Source of the DNA: Maribellus sp. YY47
Lineage (GTDB): Bacteria; Bacteroidota; Bacteroidia; Bacteroidales; Prolixibacteraceae
DNA length: 64,000 nucleotides
Assembly: GCF_023111095.1 (NCBI RefSeq)
Contig: NZ_JALGYW010000021.1
Coordinates: 26,897-90,896, forward strand
Direction of reading: 5' to 3'
Each line of letters opens with the position of its first letter. The first letter of the stretch is position 1. The notes under the pieces are model-generated. The model was not told where the DNA came from, did no database searches, and was given only the letters and a program-made list of their open reading frames with translations. Made by a program: the position numbers and the translations under genes. This document shows, in pieces, positions 16,922-26,146 of the stretch.

Positions 16922-19510
16922 TTAGTTTTTGAACGCCAACTGACCGTTTTCGGCATCCACCACAATCGGTTTTTCCTTTTCTACCTGGCCGCCAAGAATC
17001 CGTTTCGACAGTTCGTTCAATACAAATTTCTGCAAAACACGTTTAACGGGCCGTGCACCAAAGTGCGGATCGTAACCTACGTTCGACAAGAGATCGATCG
17101 CGGCATCGGTAATCTCAATTTTCAAATCAACGCCCGACAAACGTTTCACCACCTGTTTAAACTGAAGTTTTACAATTTCATGAATATCAGCTTTTGACAA
17201 GGGTGTAAACACAATCGTTTCATCGATACGGTTCAAAAACTCGGGCCGAATGGTTTTGCGTAACAATTCCATCAACTGGTTCTGAGTTCGTTCCAGAACT
17301 TCTTCCTGATTGGCAGCACTCATTTTTTCATAATTTTCCTGAATAATATGAGACCCCAGGTTGGAAGTCATTATAATGATCGTATTCTTGAAATTCACTG
17401 TGCGTCCTTTGTTGTCCGTCAAACGCCCGTCGTCGAGCACCTGCAGCAACACATTAAAAACATCGGGATGCGCTTTTTCTATCTCATCGAAAAGAACCAC
17501 CGAATAAGGTTTATGCCGCACCGCTTCGGTAAGTTGTCCGCCTTCGTCGTAACCAACATACCCGGGAGGCGAACCAATTAAACGCGTTACCGAGAATTTT
17601 TCCTGGTATTCCGACATGTCGATACGCGTCATCATATTCTCGTCGTTAAACAGGTACTCTGCCAGGGCCCGCGCCAACTCAGTTTTCCCAACACCTGTGG
17701 TTCCCAGGAAAATAAACGAACCAATCGGGCGTTTTTCGTCCTGCAGACCTGCACGGCTGCGTCGAACAGCATCCGAAATGGCAGTAATTGCTTCGTGCTG
17801 CCCCACTACCCGTTTGTGCAATTCTTCTTCCATGTGAAGCAGTTTCTCGCGTTCGCTTTGCAACATTTTTGACACCGGGATTCCGGTCCAACGAGCTACA
17901 ACTTCAGCGATATCTTCGCTATCTACTTCCTCTTTAATCAGACTTTCGCCTTTTTTCATTTCGTTGAATTCTGCCTGCAATTTCTCGATCGCAGTCTCAG
18001 CTTCCTTCACCTTACCGTAACGCAATTCGGCCACTCGCCCGTAATCGCCCTGACGTTCGGCCTGCTCGGCTTCAAACTTATAGGTTTCAATCTCTTCTTT
18101 CTTTTGCTGAATGGCTTCAACTACCGATTTTTCTGATTGCCATTTGGCTCTCAATCTCGATTGTTCTTCCTTCAGATTCGAAATTTCCTCGTTTAAACCC
18201 TCCAGTTTTTTCTTATCGTTTTCACGCTTGATGGCTTCCCTCTCAATTTCGAGCTGTTTTACCCGGCGTTCAATTTCATCCAGTTCTTCGGGAACCGAAT
18301 CCATTTCCAACCGCAGTTTCGCAGCGGCTTCGTCCATCAGGTCGATGGCTTTATCCGGCAAAAAACGGTCAGAAATATAGCGCTGCGACAACTCCACCGA
18401 AGCTATAATCGCATCGTCTTTGATCCTCACCTTGTGGTGATTTTCATACTTCTCCTTGATTCCCCGGAGTATGGAAATGGCGCTAAGGGTGTCTGGCTCG
18501 TCCACATGAACAATCTGGAAACGACGCTCCAAGGCTTTGTCTTTCTCAAAGTATTTCTGATACTCGCTTAGGGTCGTCGCGCCGATTGCCCGCAATTCAC
18601 CTCTGGCCAATGCAGGCTTCAAAATATTGGCAGCATCCATGGCTCCCTCACTCTTCCCGGCACCTACCAGGGTGTGAATTTCATCGATAAACAGAATCAC
18701 CTCATCGTTCGACTGAACCACCTCGTTTACAACAGCTTTTAATCGTTCTTCGAATTCACCTTTGTATTTTGCCCCGGCAATCAAAGCCCCCATATCCAGC
18801 GAATACACCTGTTTCGATTTGAGGTTTTCAGGAACATCGCCCCGCACAATCCGGTGCGCCAATCCTTCGGCGATGGCGGTTTTTCCGGTTCCGGGTTCAC
18901 CCAAAAGAATAGGATTGTTTTTTGTGCGCCGCGAAAGAATCTGCAGAATTCTTCGAATCTCATCATCCCGCCCAATTACGGGATCTAGTTTCCCGGAACG
19001 GGCTCTTTCGTTCAAATTAATGGCAAACCGGTTCAGCGAGTTAAACTTGTCTTCCGCGGTCTGGCTATCCACTTTCGATCCTTTCCGTAATTCTTCGATC
19101 GCTAGTTTTAAGTCTTTCGCGGTAATTCCAGTGTCCTTCATCAGGCTGCTCACCGCATCTTTAACTTCAAGCAATCCCAGCAAAATATGCTCTACCGAAA
19201 CATATTGGTCGCCCATTTCCTGCGCCAGTCCCAATGCTTTTTGCAAGGCCTGGTTAGCGCCCGGAGAAAGATATTGTTCGCCTCCTGAAACTTTTGGGTA
19301 CGATTCAACGATTTTATTTAATGCCTGCTGAAAAATCCCGGTGTTTACTCCCAGTTTTTTCAACAGAAACTCAGTCACATTTTCAGCCGAATGCAACAGT
19401 CCCCGCATCAGGTGGCCGGTTTCAATGGCTTGTTGATTATTCCCCTGTGCAATTTGGAATGCCTGCTGGATGGCTTCCTGTGATTTTATGGTAAAATTAT
19501 TCAAATTCAT
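16922..19510 (-). CDS. clpB: ATP-dependent disaggregase ClpB
   Basis: ClpB is a hexameric AAA+ machine that pulls apart aggregated proteins together with DnaK. From the ATG at 19510 the protein has 862 residues, the normal length (a frame-open TTG 15 codons upstream is not needed). It has an N-domain, a first AAA+ module with Walker A GEPGTGKTAIAEG, a coiled-coil middle domain (ELDEIERRVKQLEIEREAIK region) that separates it from ClpA and ClpC, and a second module with GTTGVGKTELARAL. It is convergent with the SemiSWEET gene. A heat-shock promoter was not identified. Confidence 0.97.
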   Translation of the reverse strand: MNLNNFTIKSQEAIQQAFQIAQGNNQQAIETGHLMRGLLHSAENVTEFLLKKLGVNTGIFQQALNKIVESYPKVSGGEQYLSPGANQALQKALGLAQEMGDQYVSVEHILLGLLEVKDAVSSLMKDTGITAKDLKLAIEELRKGSKVDSQTAEDKFNSLNRFAINLNERARSGKLDPVIGRDDEIRRILQILSRRTKNNPILLGEPGTGKTAIAEGLAHRIVRGDVPENLKSKQVYSLDMGALIAGAKYKGEFEERLKAVVNEVVQSNDEVILFIDEIHTLVGAGKSEGAMDAANILKPALARGELRAIGATTLSEYQKYFEKDKALERRFQIVHVDEPDTLSAISILRGIKEKYENHHKVRIKDDAIIASVELSQRYISDRFLPDKAIDLMDEAAAKLRLEMDSVPEELDEIERRVKQLEIEREAIKRENDKKKLEGLNEEISNLKEEQSRLRAKWQSEKSVVEAIQQKKEEIETYKFEAEQAERQGDYGRVAELRYGKVKEAETAIEKLQAEFNEMKKGESLIKEEVDSEDIAEVVARWTGIPVSKMLQSEREKLLHMEEELHKRVVGQHEAITAISDAVRRSRAGLQDEKRPIGSFIFLGTTGVGKTELARALAEYLFNDENMMTRIDMSEYQEKFSVTRLIGSPPGYVGYDEGGQLTEAVRHKPYSVVLFDEIEKAHPDVFNVLLQVLDDGRLTDNKGRTVNFKNTIIIMTSNLGSHIIQENYEKMSAANQEEVLERTQNQLMELLRKTIRPEFLNRIDETIVFTPLSKADIHEIVKLQFKQVVKRLSGVDLKIEITDAAIDLLSNVGYDPHFGARPVKRVLQKFVLNELSKRILGGQVEKEKPIVVDAENGQLAFKN

Positions 19511-19659
19511 GGCAGTATTGCTTATAAAATTAACTTCACCCAACCTGCAAAACACAAGCCATAAACATCTGAGAGACAGAATGTCGGGCTAAGAATTAAA
19601 AACTGGAAAAAATTTCAGAAAAAATGAGAATCGGGAAGAAAATATGGCAGTTTGGGCAT

Positions 19660-19762
19660 AAAAAAACAGAGATAATCGCAATTACCTCTGTTTCCTAACC
19701 TAACCAAATCTATTCTCTATGAAAAAACACTAAAACTATTCAAATTTCTTATTACAAATGTA
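19660..19762 (-). ncRNA. candidate small RNA, about 90 nt
   Basis: On the minus strand, a TACATTTG box (19762-19755) fits the Bacteroidota -7 promoter consensus TAnnTTTG. About 90 bases further there is a strong terminator: 13 pairs formed by 19664-19676 and 19681-19693 around a four-base loop, followed by seven T. The one non-Watson-Crick pair is A/C on the plus strand but a G/U wobble on the minus strand, which favours transcription of the minus strand. No good -33 box was found, no ORF fits, and the strand reading downstream of the terminator has no other gene that needs it. The RNA family is not recognised. Confidence 0.42.
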
Positions 19763-19947
19763 CGGTGGAAAATAGTTAACTCGTATCAACGTAAGTTAAA
19801 GAATGTTAAGACTAAAAGACACTTACACCACAAGCGTGAAAACTATTGCTCAAAATGCATGCAACAAAGCTTTCATATTCAACTATTACACTATTTTCAT
19901 ACAAGTTTATTCCGAGCTTAAAAACAGCAACTTAAGTATCCAAAAAC

Positions 19948-19978
19948 TTTCAATTTCTAAAAAATAAAATTACTTTAG
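19948..19978 (+). promoter_or_regulatory. possible ppdK promoter
   Basis: TTTC at 19948-19951 and TACTTTAG at 19971-19978 are spaced by 19 bases, close to the Bacteroidota TTTG/TAnnTTTG consensus with one mismatch in each box. It lies about 55 bases before the ppdK ATG. Confidence 0.35.
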
Positions 19979-20034
19979 CAACCCGTTTTCCAGAACGATT
20001 CTAATACTAAATATTATAACTAAAAAGTACTTTT

Positions 20035-22737
20035 ATGGCAAAACATGTATATACCTTTGGAGCTGGAAAAGCAGAAGGTAAGGCTGACATGAAAAACCTC
20101 CTGGGAGGGAAAGGCGCAAACCTTGCTGAAATGAACCTGATTGGCGTTCCTGTTCCTCCGGGTTTCACCATTACAACCGAAGTTTGTACCATGTACAACG
20201 AACAAGGACAGGAAGCTACATTCAACCTGATTAAACCAGAGGTTGAAGCAGCGGTTGCCCTGGTAGAGGAACTTACCGATACCAAATTTGGCGATAAAAC
20301 AAATCCTTGTCTTGTTTCTGTTCGCTCTGGAGCCAGAGCATCAATGCCCGGTATGATGGACACTGTTCTTAACCTGGGGATGAATGATGTGGCTGTTGAA
20401 GCCATTGCTGCAAAATCAGGAAACTCGCGTTTTGCATGGGATTCATACCGTCGTTTTGTACAAATGTATGGCGACGTTGTAATGGAAATGAAACCGGCAA
20501 GTAAAGAAGAAATTGATCCTTTTGAAGAAATCATCGAAGGGTTGAAAGAAGAAAAAGGAATCACACTTGATACTGAATTCTCTACCGACGATTTAAAAGA
20601 ATTGGTAAGCCGTTTTAAAACTGCGGTAAAAAAAGTTACCGGCAAAGATTTCCCAACCGATCCGTGGGAACAACTCTGGGGCGCTGTTGCTGCTGTTTTC
20701 AATAGCTGGAACAACGATCGTGCTATCCTTTACCGTCGTCTGGAACAAATTCCTGATGAGTGGGGAACAGCAGTAAACGTTCAGGCCATGGTATTCGGAA
20801 ACATGGGTGAATCTTCGGCAACAGGTGTTGCTTTTACGCGTGATGCCGCCACCGGTGAAGATGTATTCAACGGTGAATACCTGATCAACGCTCAGGGAGA
20901 AGATGTGGTTGCCGGGATCCGTACTCCACAGGAAATCACCATTGAAGGATCAAGAAGATGGGCAAAACTTCAAGGCGTTAGCGAAGAAGACAGAGCTTCA
21001 AAATACCCTTCACTGGAAGAAGCAATGCCTGATCTTTACAGACAGTTAAACGAAACCCAGCAAAAACTGGAAGACCACTATAGCGATATGCAGGACCTTG
21101 AATTCACGATTCAGGAAGGTAAACTGTGGCTGCTGCAAACCCGTAACGGGAAACGTACCGGCGCCGCCATGGTAAAAATTGCTGTTGATATGCTGAACGA
21201 AGGTCGTATCGATGAAAAAACTGCATTAAAACGCATTGATGCAGGAAAACTGGACGAACTTCTTCACCCGGTATTTGATACTGCCGCAATGAAAACCGCT
21301 ACTGTATTGGCGAAAGGTTTGCCTGCTTCTCCGGGAGCTGCAACCGGTCAGGTTGTTTTCTTTGCCGACGAAGCCAACAAATATCCTGAAACGGTTTTGG
21401 TACGTGTTGAAACTTCACCCGAAGACCTAGAAGGAATGCACATTTCAAAAGGTATTCTTACCGCCCGTGGTGGTATGACTTCACACGCTGCTGTTGTTGC
21501 CCGTGGTATGGGTAAGTGCTGTGTTTCAGGTGCCGGCAGTGTAAAGATCAACTACAAAACCCGTGTAATGACCATCGACGGAAAAGAATTCCACGAAGGT
21601 GACTGGATTTCACTAAATGGCTCTACCGGAGAAGTTTACGAAGGAAAAGTAGCAACTATGGATCCTGACATGAGCGGCGACTTCGGCAAAATCATGGATT
21701 TGGCTGACAAATTCACCAGGATGAAAGTTCGCACAAATGCCGATACTCCGAACGATGCTAAAGTTGCACGCGATTTTGGTGCTCAGGGTATTGGTTTGTG
21801 CCGTACAGAACACATGTTCTTTGAAGGTGAAAGAATTAAAGCGATGCGCGAAATGATTCTGGCCAAAACAGAAGAAGCTCGTCGTAAAGCCTTAGATAAA
21901 TTACTGCCTTACCAACGCGAAGACTTCGAGGGTATTTTGGAAGCCATGGAAGGATACGGAGTAACCATCCGTTTACTTGACCCACCGTTGCACGAATTTG
22001 TTCCTCACGAAGAAGCCAACCAAAAAGAAATGGCTGACGAAATGGGAATCACTGTGGAAGAAGTGAAAGCATTGGTTGAAGACCTGCACGAATTTAACCC
22101 GATGTTGGGTCACCGTGGATGTCGTTTAGGAAACACTTATCCTGAAATTACTGAGATGCAGGCCCGCGCCATTATCGAAGCTGGTGTAAACCTGAAGCAA
22201 AAAGGTGTGGATGCACGTCCTGAAATTATGGTTCCGCTGATCGGTACAGTAAAAGAGCTGAAACTGCAGGCTGACATTATTCACGCAACAGCGAAAAAAG
22301 TTTTCGAAGAAAAAGGTGCAACCGTAGATTATATGGTGGGTACAATGATCGAAATTCCACGCGCTGCGGTAACTGCTGATAAAGTTGCCGAAGTAGCTGA
22401 ATTCTTCTCATTTGGCACAAACGACCTTACTCAGATGACATTCGGATATTCACGTGACGATGCCGGTAAATTCCTGCCTGTTTACCTTGCAAAAGGCATC
22501 CTGAAAAACGATCCTTTCCAGGTTCTTGACCAGGAAGGTGTTGGACAGGTAGTTAAAATGGGTGTTGAAAAAGGCCGCAGCACCAAACCAAACCTGAAAG
22601 TTGGTATTTGCGGCGAACACGGTGGTGAACCTTCATCTGTAATGTTCTGCGACAGCGTTGGAATGGACTACGTAAGTTGTTCTCCATACCGCGTGCCAAT
22701 TGCCCGCGTTGCTGCTGCTCAGGCAAACTTGAAATAA
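20035..22737 (+). CDS. ppdK: pyruvate, phosphate dikinase
   Basis: The 900-residue enzyme interconverts pyruvate, ATP and phosphate with phosphoenolpyruvate, AMP and pyrophosphate, linking glycolysis and gluconeogenesis. It has the full three-domain layout: an ATP-grasp nucleotide-binding part starting with LGGKGANLAEM, the central phosphohistidine domain with the catalytic His in GGMTSHAAVVARGMG near residue 485-490, and a PEP-utilising TIM barrel with LCRTEHMFF and the Cys of GICGEHGGEPSS near 860. Length and motifs are complete. A strong intrinsic terminator follows the stop codon. Confidence 0.97.
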   Translation: MAKHVYTFGAGKAEGKADMKNLLGGKGANLAEMNLIGVPVPPGFTITTEVCTMYNEQGQEATFNLIKPEVEAAVALVEELTDTKFGDKTNPCLVSVRSGARASMPGMMDTVLNLGMNDVAVEAIAAKSGNSRFAWDSYRRFVQMYGDVVMEMKPASKEEIDPFEEIIEGLKEEKGITLDTEFSTDDLKELVSRFKTAVKKVTGKDFPTDPWEQLWGAVAAVFNSWNNDRAILYRRLEQIPDEWGTAVNVQAMVFGNMGESSATGVAFTRDAATGEDVFNGEYLINAQGEDVVAGIRTPQEITIEGSRRWAKLQGVSEEDRASKYPSLEEAMPDLYRQLNETQQKLEDHYSDMQDLEFTIQEGKLWLLQTRNGKRTGAAMVKIAVDMLNEGRIDEKTALKRIDAGKLDELLHPVFDTAAMKTATVLAKGLPASPGAATGQVVFFADEANKYPETVLVRVETSPEDLEGMHISKGILTARGGMTSHAAVVARGMGKCCVSGAGSVKINYKTRVMTIDGKEFHEGDWISLNGSTGEVYEGKVATMDPDMSGDFGKIMDLADKFTRMKVRTNADTPNDAKVARDFGAQGIGLCRTEHMFFEGERIKAMREMILAKTEEARRKALDKLLPYQREDFEGILEAMEGYGVTIRLLDPPLHEFVPHEEANQKEMADEMGITVEEVKALVEDLHEFNPMLGHRGCRLGNTYPEITEMQARAIIEAGVNLKQKGVDARPEIMVPLIGTVKELKLQADIIHATAKKVFEEKGATVDYMVGTMIEIPRAAVTADKVAEVAEFFSFGTNDLTQMTFGYSRDDAGKFLPVYLAKGILKNDPFQVLDQEGVGQVVKMGVEKGRSTKPNLKVGICGEHGGEPSSVMFCDSVGMDYVSCSPYRVPIARVAAAQANLK

Positions 22738-22759
22738 TAATTCAAGCGAACAATAATAT

Positions 22760-22790
22760 GAGAGCTGCTCTTTGGGGCAGCTCTTTTTTT
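22760..22790 (+). terminator. intrinsic terminator of ppdK
   Basis: The arms AGAGCTGC (22761-22768) and GCAGCTCT (22777-22784) are followed by a T run to 22791. It begins about 25 bases after the ppdK stop. Confidence 0.9.
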
Positions 22791-22830
22791 TCCCAAATCT
22801 CCAAGCGCCTCTGCTCCAAAACTGATTTTG

Positions 22831-22858
22831 CGTAGAACTACGTATGCAATTCACGTAG
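22831..22858. promoter_or_regulatory. cluster of CGTAG/CTACG half-sites, possible operator
   Basis: Three half-sites occur in 28 bases: CGTAG (22831-22835), CTACGT (22838-22843) and ACGTAG (22853-22858). The last two form an inverted repeat with a nine-base gap. Inverted repeats of this size are typical sites for dimeric regulators such as NarL-type response regulators, and one is encoded at 23142-23804. The assignment is only suggestive. Confidence 0.3.
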
Positions 22859-22916
22859 AATTACTCTTTCAGCCACTGACTAAATTCGTGAAATTTGTGT
22901 TGTCAGACAAAGAGAG

Positions 22917-23126
22917 ATGATAAACACAAAAAAATACGGTATAATTTCCTTCACAACACGAGTTGGTTCCCCCACGATGCACCATCACTCTCTTTATTTA
23001 CCATCACACTTTATACACATTCATTCCCTCTCAAGTAACTGTCCCATTTTCCCTAAGCCGTGATGGTAAAAAATAAGGTTATGATTCGAACAGGGGCACT
23101 AACATGGTGCCCCTTTTGTCTTTTTA
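22917..23126 (+). ncRNA. candidate structured RNA or orphan transcript ending in a terminator
   Basis: This stretch between ppdK and the response regulator has no convincing gene, but two structures stand out on the plus strand. TTTACCATCAC (22997-23007) can pair perfectly with GTGATGGTAAA (23060-23070). A strong intrinsic terminator follows (GGGGCAC 23093-23099 with GTGCCCC 23107-23113, then TTTTGTCTTTTT). ppdK already ends at its own terminator at 22760-22790, so this second plus-strand terminator implies a separate transcript. A 48-codon ORF (22917-23063) overlaps the stem and looks non-coding. The start of the transcript is not defined. Confidence 0.4.
23092..23126 (+). terminator. intrinsic terminator of an unassigned plus-strand transcript
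   Basis: A GC-rich stem of seven to eight pairs with a seven-base loop is followed by TTTTGTCTTTTT on the plus strand. The minus strand lacks a T run after the stem, so it serves plus-strand transcription only. Confidence 0.75.
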
Positions 23127-23141
23127 TGAAGGTGTGAAATC

Positions 23142-23804
23142 TTAAACCTGAATAAGGTTATTTTTCATAGCGAAGATTACTAATCCTGCCATATTCCTGG
23201 CTCCGGTTTTCTCCAGTAAAGTTCTTTTATATCCTTCAACTGTCCGGGGACTTAACGACAAGCGATCCGCAATTTCTGCCGCAGTAAGCTCTTCACAAAT
23301 CAGTTGAAGTACCTGATTTTCGCGTTCTGACAATTCATCCTGTCTTAACTGATACTTGGTTTTCGCCGCCGTTTTTGAAGTATTTAATACGGCAGCTGTC
23401 AGACTTGCGGAAAAATAAAAATCATTTTTCATTACCTTCTTCAAAGCCAGCTCCAGCTCGTCGGGATCCGCGTTTTTTAACAGATAGCCGTTAACTCCCT
23501 CTCCCACCAAATGAGACACCAGTTGAACATCATCTTCCATACTTAGTATGATAATTCGAACCGACGGATATTTGATTTTTAGTTGACGGGTAGCTTCCAC
23601 TCCATCCATAACCGGCATGTTTACATCGAGCAAAACCACATCGGGAGGCGAAGGCATTTTTTCAATCAGGCTCAACAATTCGGCACCGTTTTCGGCCTCA
23701 TAGATCTCTCCCACCGCATCGAAATCGGAAAGCAAAGCGGCCATCCCTTTTCGAAACAGTTTATGATCGTCAGTTACTACAATACTTAGTTTGGTTTCAT
23801 TCAT
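23142..23804 (-). CDS. response regulator, NarL/LuxR type
   Basis: The 220-residue protein has an N-terminal receiver domain (phospho-acceptor Asp in VVLLDVNMPVMDG near residue 57, Lys in LKNADPDE near 108) and a C-terminal LuxR-type helix-turn-helix (LSERENQVLQLICEELTAAEIADRLSLS region and RTVEGYKRTLLEKTG). It is a DNA-binding transcription regulator activated by phosphorylation. Its start overlaps the end of the histidine kinase gene by eight bases, so the two form a cognate pair. The targets are unknown. Confidence 0.93.
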   Translation of the reverse strand: MNETKLSIVVTDDHKLFRKGMAALLSDFDAVGEIYEAENGAELLSLIEKMPSPPDVVLLDVNMPVMDGVEATRQLKIKYPSVRIIILSMEDDVQLVSHLVGEGVNGYLLKNADPDELELALKKVMKNDFYFSASLTAAVLNTSKTAAKTKYQLRQDELSERENQVLQLICEELTAAEIADRLSLSPRTVEGYKRTLLEKTGARNMAGLVIFAMKNNLIQV

Positions 23805-24582
23805 GGTTTCTCAAATACAATAAAGCAGATGTTCCGTCACCGATCCTGGACTTTAACTTCAGCTTACCGCCAGCCATCTCAGCACGACTTTCCAGGTTTT
23901 TCAAGCCCAGTCCAGAATTACCTCTTTCCTTCAGATCAAATCCTTTTCCGTTATCCCGAACCAGAACAGCGAGCGTATTATGGGTAAATCGTAAGTGTAT
24001 CGATAAATGAGTGGCATCGGCATGTTTAATCGCGTTGTTCATCAACTCCTGAACCACCCTAAAGACCGCCAATTCTTTTTTCACATCAAAGCGAAAAGAC
24101 TCACCCGTTTTTCCAACTTCAATATAAAGCTGGTCTGATTTGTTTACCCAACTGGCCAGTTCCCCTATGGCCGGATAAAGTCCCAGTTTCTCCAGCGAGG
24201 GAGGTAAAAGTGCCCGCGAAATCCTTCGAACCTGGGTGATTACATCATCGAGATACGTTTTAGTTTCACCCGCCAAAACATGGGTCTTATCGACTGATTG
24301 GCGTTCAATACGACCTACATTGAGTTTTACTACCGAAAGCATTGCGCCCACCTCATCGTGCAAATCCTGGGCAATCCGGCGGCGTTCATTCTCCTGCGCC
24401 TGTATCGTATTCCTAAGTATTTCTTCCTGTTGATTTTGTTTTACCCGATTCAGTTCCAGCTGTTTTTGCAACAAACGCTTCTGGTAAAAAATGAAAAAGA
24501 AAAACAATCCTCCGGCCAGCATCATCATGCCAACCGTTCCTAAAAAATAAACCAAGGTAATATCTGCGTTTCCTGATCCCAC
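23797..24582 (-). CDS. membrane-bound sensor histidine kinase, HisKA_3 type
   Basis: The 261-residue protein starts with GTG at 24582; the next Met lies inside the membrane helix. It has a single N-terminal membrane segment (TLVYFLGTVGMMMLAGGLFF), a short coiled-coil linker, the HisKA_3 phospho-acceptor His in RRIAQDLHDEVGAMLS, and an HATPase domain with NAIKHADA and DNGKGFD plus SGLGLKN. There is no extracytoplasmic sensor domain, so the signal is sensed through the membrane segment, the linker or a partner protein. The gene overlaps its response regulator partner by eight bases. Confidence 0.9.
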   Translation of the reverse strand: MGSGNADITLVYFLGTVGMMMLAGGLFFFFIFYQKRLLQKQLELNRVKQNQQEEILRNTIQAQENERRRIAQDLHDEVGAMLSVVKLNVGRIERQSVDKTHVLAGETKTYLDDVITQVRRISRALLPPSLEKLGLYPAIGELASWVNKSDQLYIEVGKTGESFRFDVKKELAVFRVVQELMNNAIKHADATHLSIHLRFTHNTLAVLVRDNGKGFDLKERGNSGLGLKNLESRAEMAGGKLKLKSRIGDGTSALLYLRNHE

Positions 24583-24608
24583 TCAAAAAAATTCGGTTAG
24601 CCGCTAAT

Positions 24609-25310
24609 TTAGCTAACAAAATTCACTTTTTGTTCAGATTGACCGATTTTGTCGTTTTTAGAAGACTGTCCTGATTTTCCATGATTCACCTGCCAAAAAC
24701 CCATGGCAATCAACACATAAAAAAGCGCATTCAGAATCGAAAAATACAAAACGGTTAATCGTGAAAACGCCCGGGAATATTCAAGAATGAGATTGAACAT
24801 TAACGAAAAAAACAAATTTCCGGCATAATAAATCAAAATCGCAACATTGATGTATATGGTAGGTTCTTTCCAAAGGTTCTGAATTTTCGCATCGTCCATC
24901 ACCTTGTAAAAATAAAGAAGACAAAATCCGATAAAGAAAATCTTACTTATGGTTTGCAATAAAGCGGGGTATTCATGCCACGAATTAAAAACGACCAGAT
25001 TAGAGAGGCTTACCGTAACAAATGCAAAAACAATTGCCACGAATATCAGGGGTTTAAACCGGTCTTTTAGCAACTGCCTGTAATAATAGCCCAGAAATAT
25101 AAATTCAAGCAAATAATAAATATTCCCTGGCAGCATCGTGTTTTTAGCCTCTAACACATACCGTAGGTAAAGACCAAAAATTTCGTTGGCCGTACCATAC
25201 ACCACAAAAAAAAACAAAATTTTTAACGCTAAATCCATTCGGGAATACCTCAACAAGCCAATTACAAAAGGAATAAGAATTGGAGTCCAGTTGAAATACA
25301 AAAGATTCAA
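24609..25310 (-). CDS. hypothetical membrane protein, about 7 helices
   Basis: The 233-residue protein is mostly hydrophobic with about seven predicted membrane helices and a short charged C-terminal tail. No family name is recognised, though similar membrane proteins are often found beside histidine kinases in Bacteroidota. It ends 26 bases before the kinase start and is read in the same direction, so it may act as the membrane sensor for the short kinase. It starts with TTG at 25310, ten bases after the stop of the upstream gene; no ATG is near. The sensor role is inference. Confidence 0.68.
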   Translation of the reverse strand: MNLLYFNWTPILIPFVIGLLRYSRMDLALKILFFFVVYGTANEIFGLYLRYVLEAKNTMLPGNIYYLLEFIFLGYYYRQLLKDRFKPLIFVAIVFAFVTVSLSNLVVFNSWHEYPALLQTISKIFFIGFCLLYFYKVMDDAKIQNLWKEPTIYINVAILIYYAGNLFFSLMFNLILEYSRAFSRLTVLYFSILNALFYVLIAMGFWQVNHGKSGQSSKNDKIGQSEQKVNFVS

Positions 25311-25319
25311 AGTGTCAGT

Positions 25320-25964
25320 TTATGAGTTATAAATGCTTCTTTCGTCGCAATAAGGCGGACAAATACCAGCGTGGTTAAAAACATCGTCATTTTCAGTAGC
25401 GATATCGCTTTCCAATGATTTTACAGGACCAATAATTACATCCATGGTTTTGGCAATACCAAACTCAAGTTGTATTTCTGCCCTGTTTTGTGCGTTGAAC
25501 AATTCATGTAACTCAAATTTGGTCAACAAGTAAGCATTGGGATAAATATATTGGCGGAACGGCGCTCCCTCGTGATCCGGATCCAATTCTCCGGAACGCC
25601 ACCGGCGATACAACCTGATGCTTTCAATCACCAGCTTGTTATTATCCGAAAGGTTCACATTCTTCTTCGACAATTTGAATACCGGAGTTTCATAATCGGC
25701 GTATACATCGCCACTGCCCAACAAAAAAGCAGATACAGCATAAGCACAAAGCTCATACTTTCCGTCGTTGTTTTCCTGCTCCAGGCCAAGATACACGCGC
25801 ACCCGGTTTTCGTTCTCGCCAATCAGCGTTTTATACGTTTCCTTTTGCAGGATAATCTTTGGAACTTTAAGATTAAAGGTGAGTTTCGATTCCTCATTAA
25901 AATTCTTTCTCCAGTTCTCCGCCTTCTTTGGGGGTAGTTGATCTCTTTTTAATTTTGTTGACAT
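25320..25964 (-). CDS. hypothetical protein, conserved-looking, unknown function
   Basis: From the ATG at 25964 the protein has 214 residues (a TTG 12 codons upstream is possible). It has no signal peptide or membrane helix. It opens with a basic stretch, MSTKLKRDQLPPKK, has mixed strand-like segments in the middle, and ends with a CPPYCDE motif close to the C-terminus. No family is recognised. It is followed after nine bases by the membrane protein gene and then by the kinase and regulator, so these four may form one operon. Nothing here indicates the activity. Confidence 0.68.
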   Translation of the reverse strand: MSTKLKRDQLPPKKAENWRKNFNEESKLTFNLKVPKIILQKETYKTLIGENENRVRVYLGLEQENNDGKYELCAYAVSAFLLGSGDVYADYETPVFKLSKKNVNLSDNNKLVIESIRLYRRWRSGELDPDHEGAPFRQYIYPNAYLLTKFELHELFNAQNRAEIQLEFGIAKTMDVIIGPVKSLESDIATENDDVFNHAGICPPYCDERSIYNS

Positions 25965-26070
25965 ACCTGATATCGCATTTGGTTGTTTAAAAATAGACAA
26001 AAAAACGGTTTGAATTATGCTTCCTCCGGATTAAAAACATTTCCTCTTTCATTAGAATTCATTTTTAGTC

Positions 26071-26106
26071 ATAAAAAACTGCCCGCTTCAGAACTGCGGG
26101 CAGTTA
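26071..26106 (-). terminator. intrinsic terminator
   Basis: The 10-bp arms 26077-26086 and 26096-26105 (AACTGCCCGC and GCGGGCAGTT) are followed on the minus strand by a T run. It ends the transcript of the Tyr-rich exported protein gene at 26147-27307. Confidence 0.87.
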
Positions 26107-26146
26107 AACAAAAAACAATATATCTCAAAGGTTTAGCAATCACTTG

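Noticed and set aside
18762..19331. 189-codon plus-strand ORF within clpB
   Set aside because: Antisense to the highly conserved first AAA+ module of ClpB; composition is that of a shadow frame.
22917..23063. 48-codon plus-strand ORF
   Set aside because: Composition is unlike a protein (many His, Ser, Pro) and it overlaps a perfect RNA stem; no start signal.
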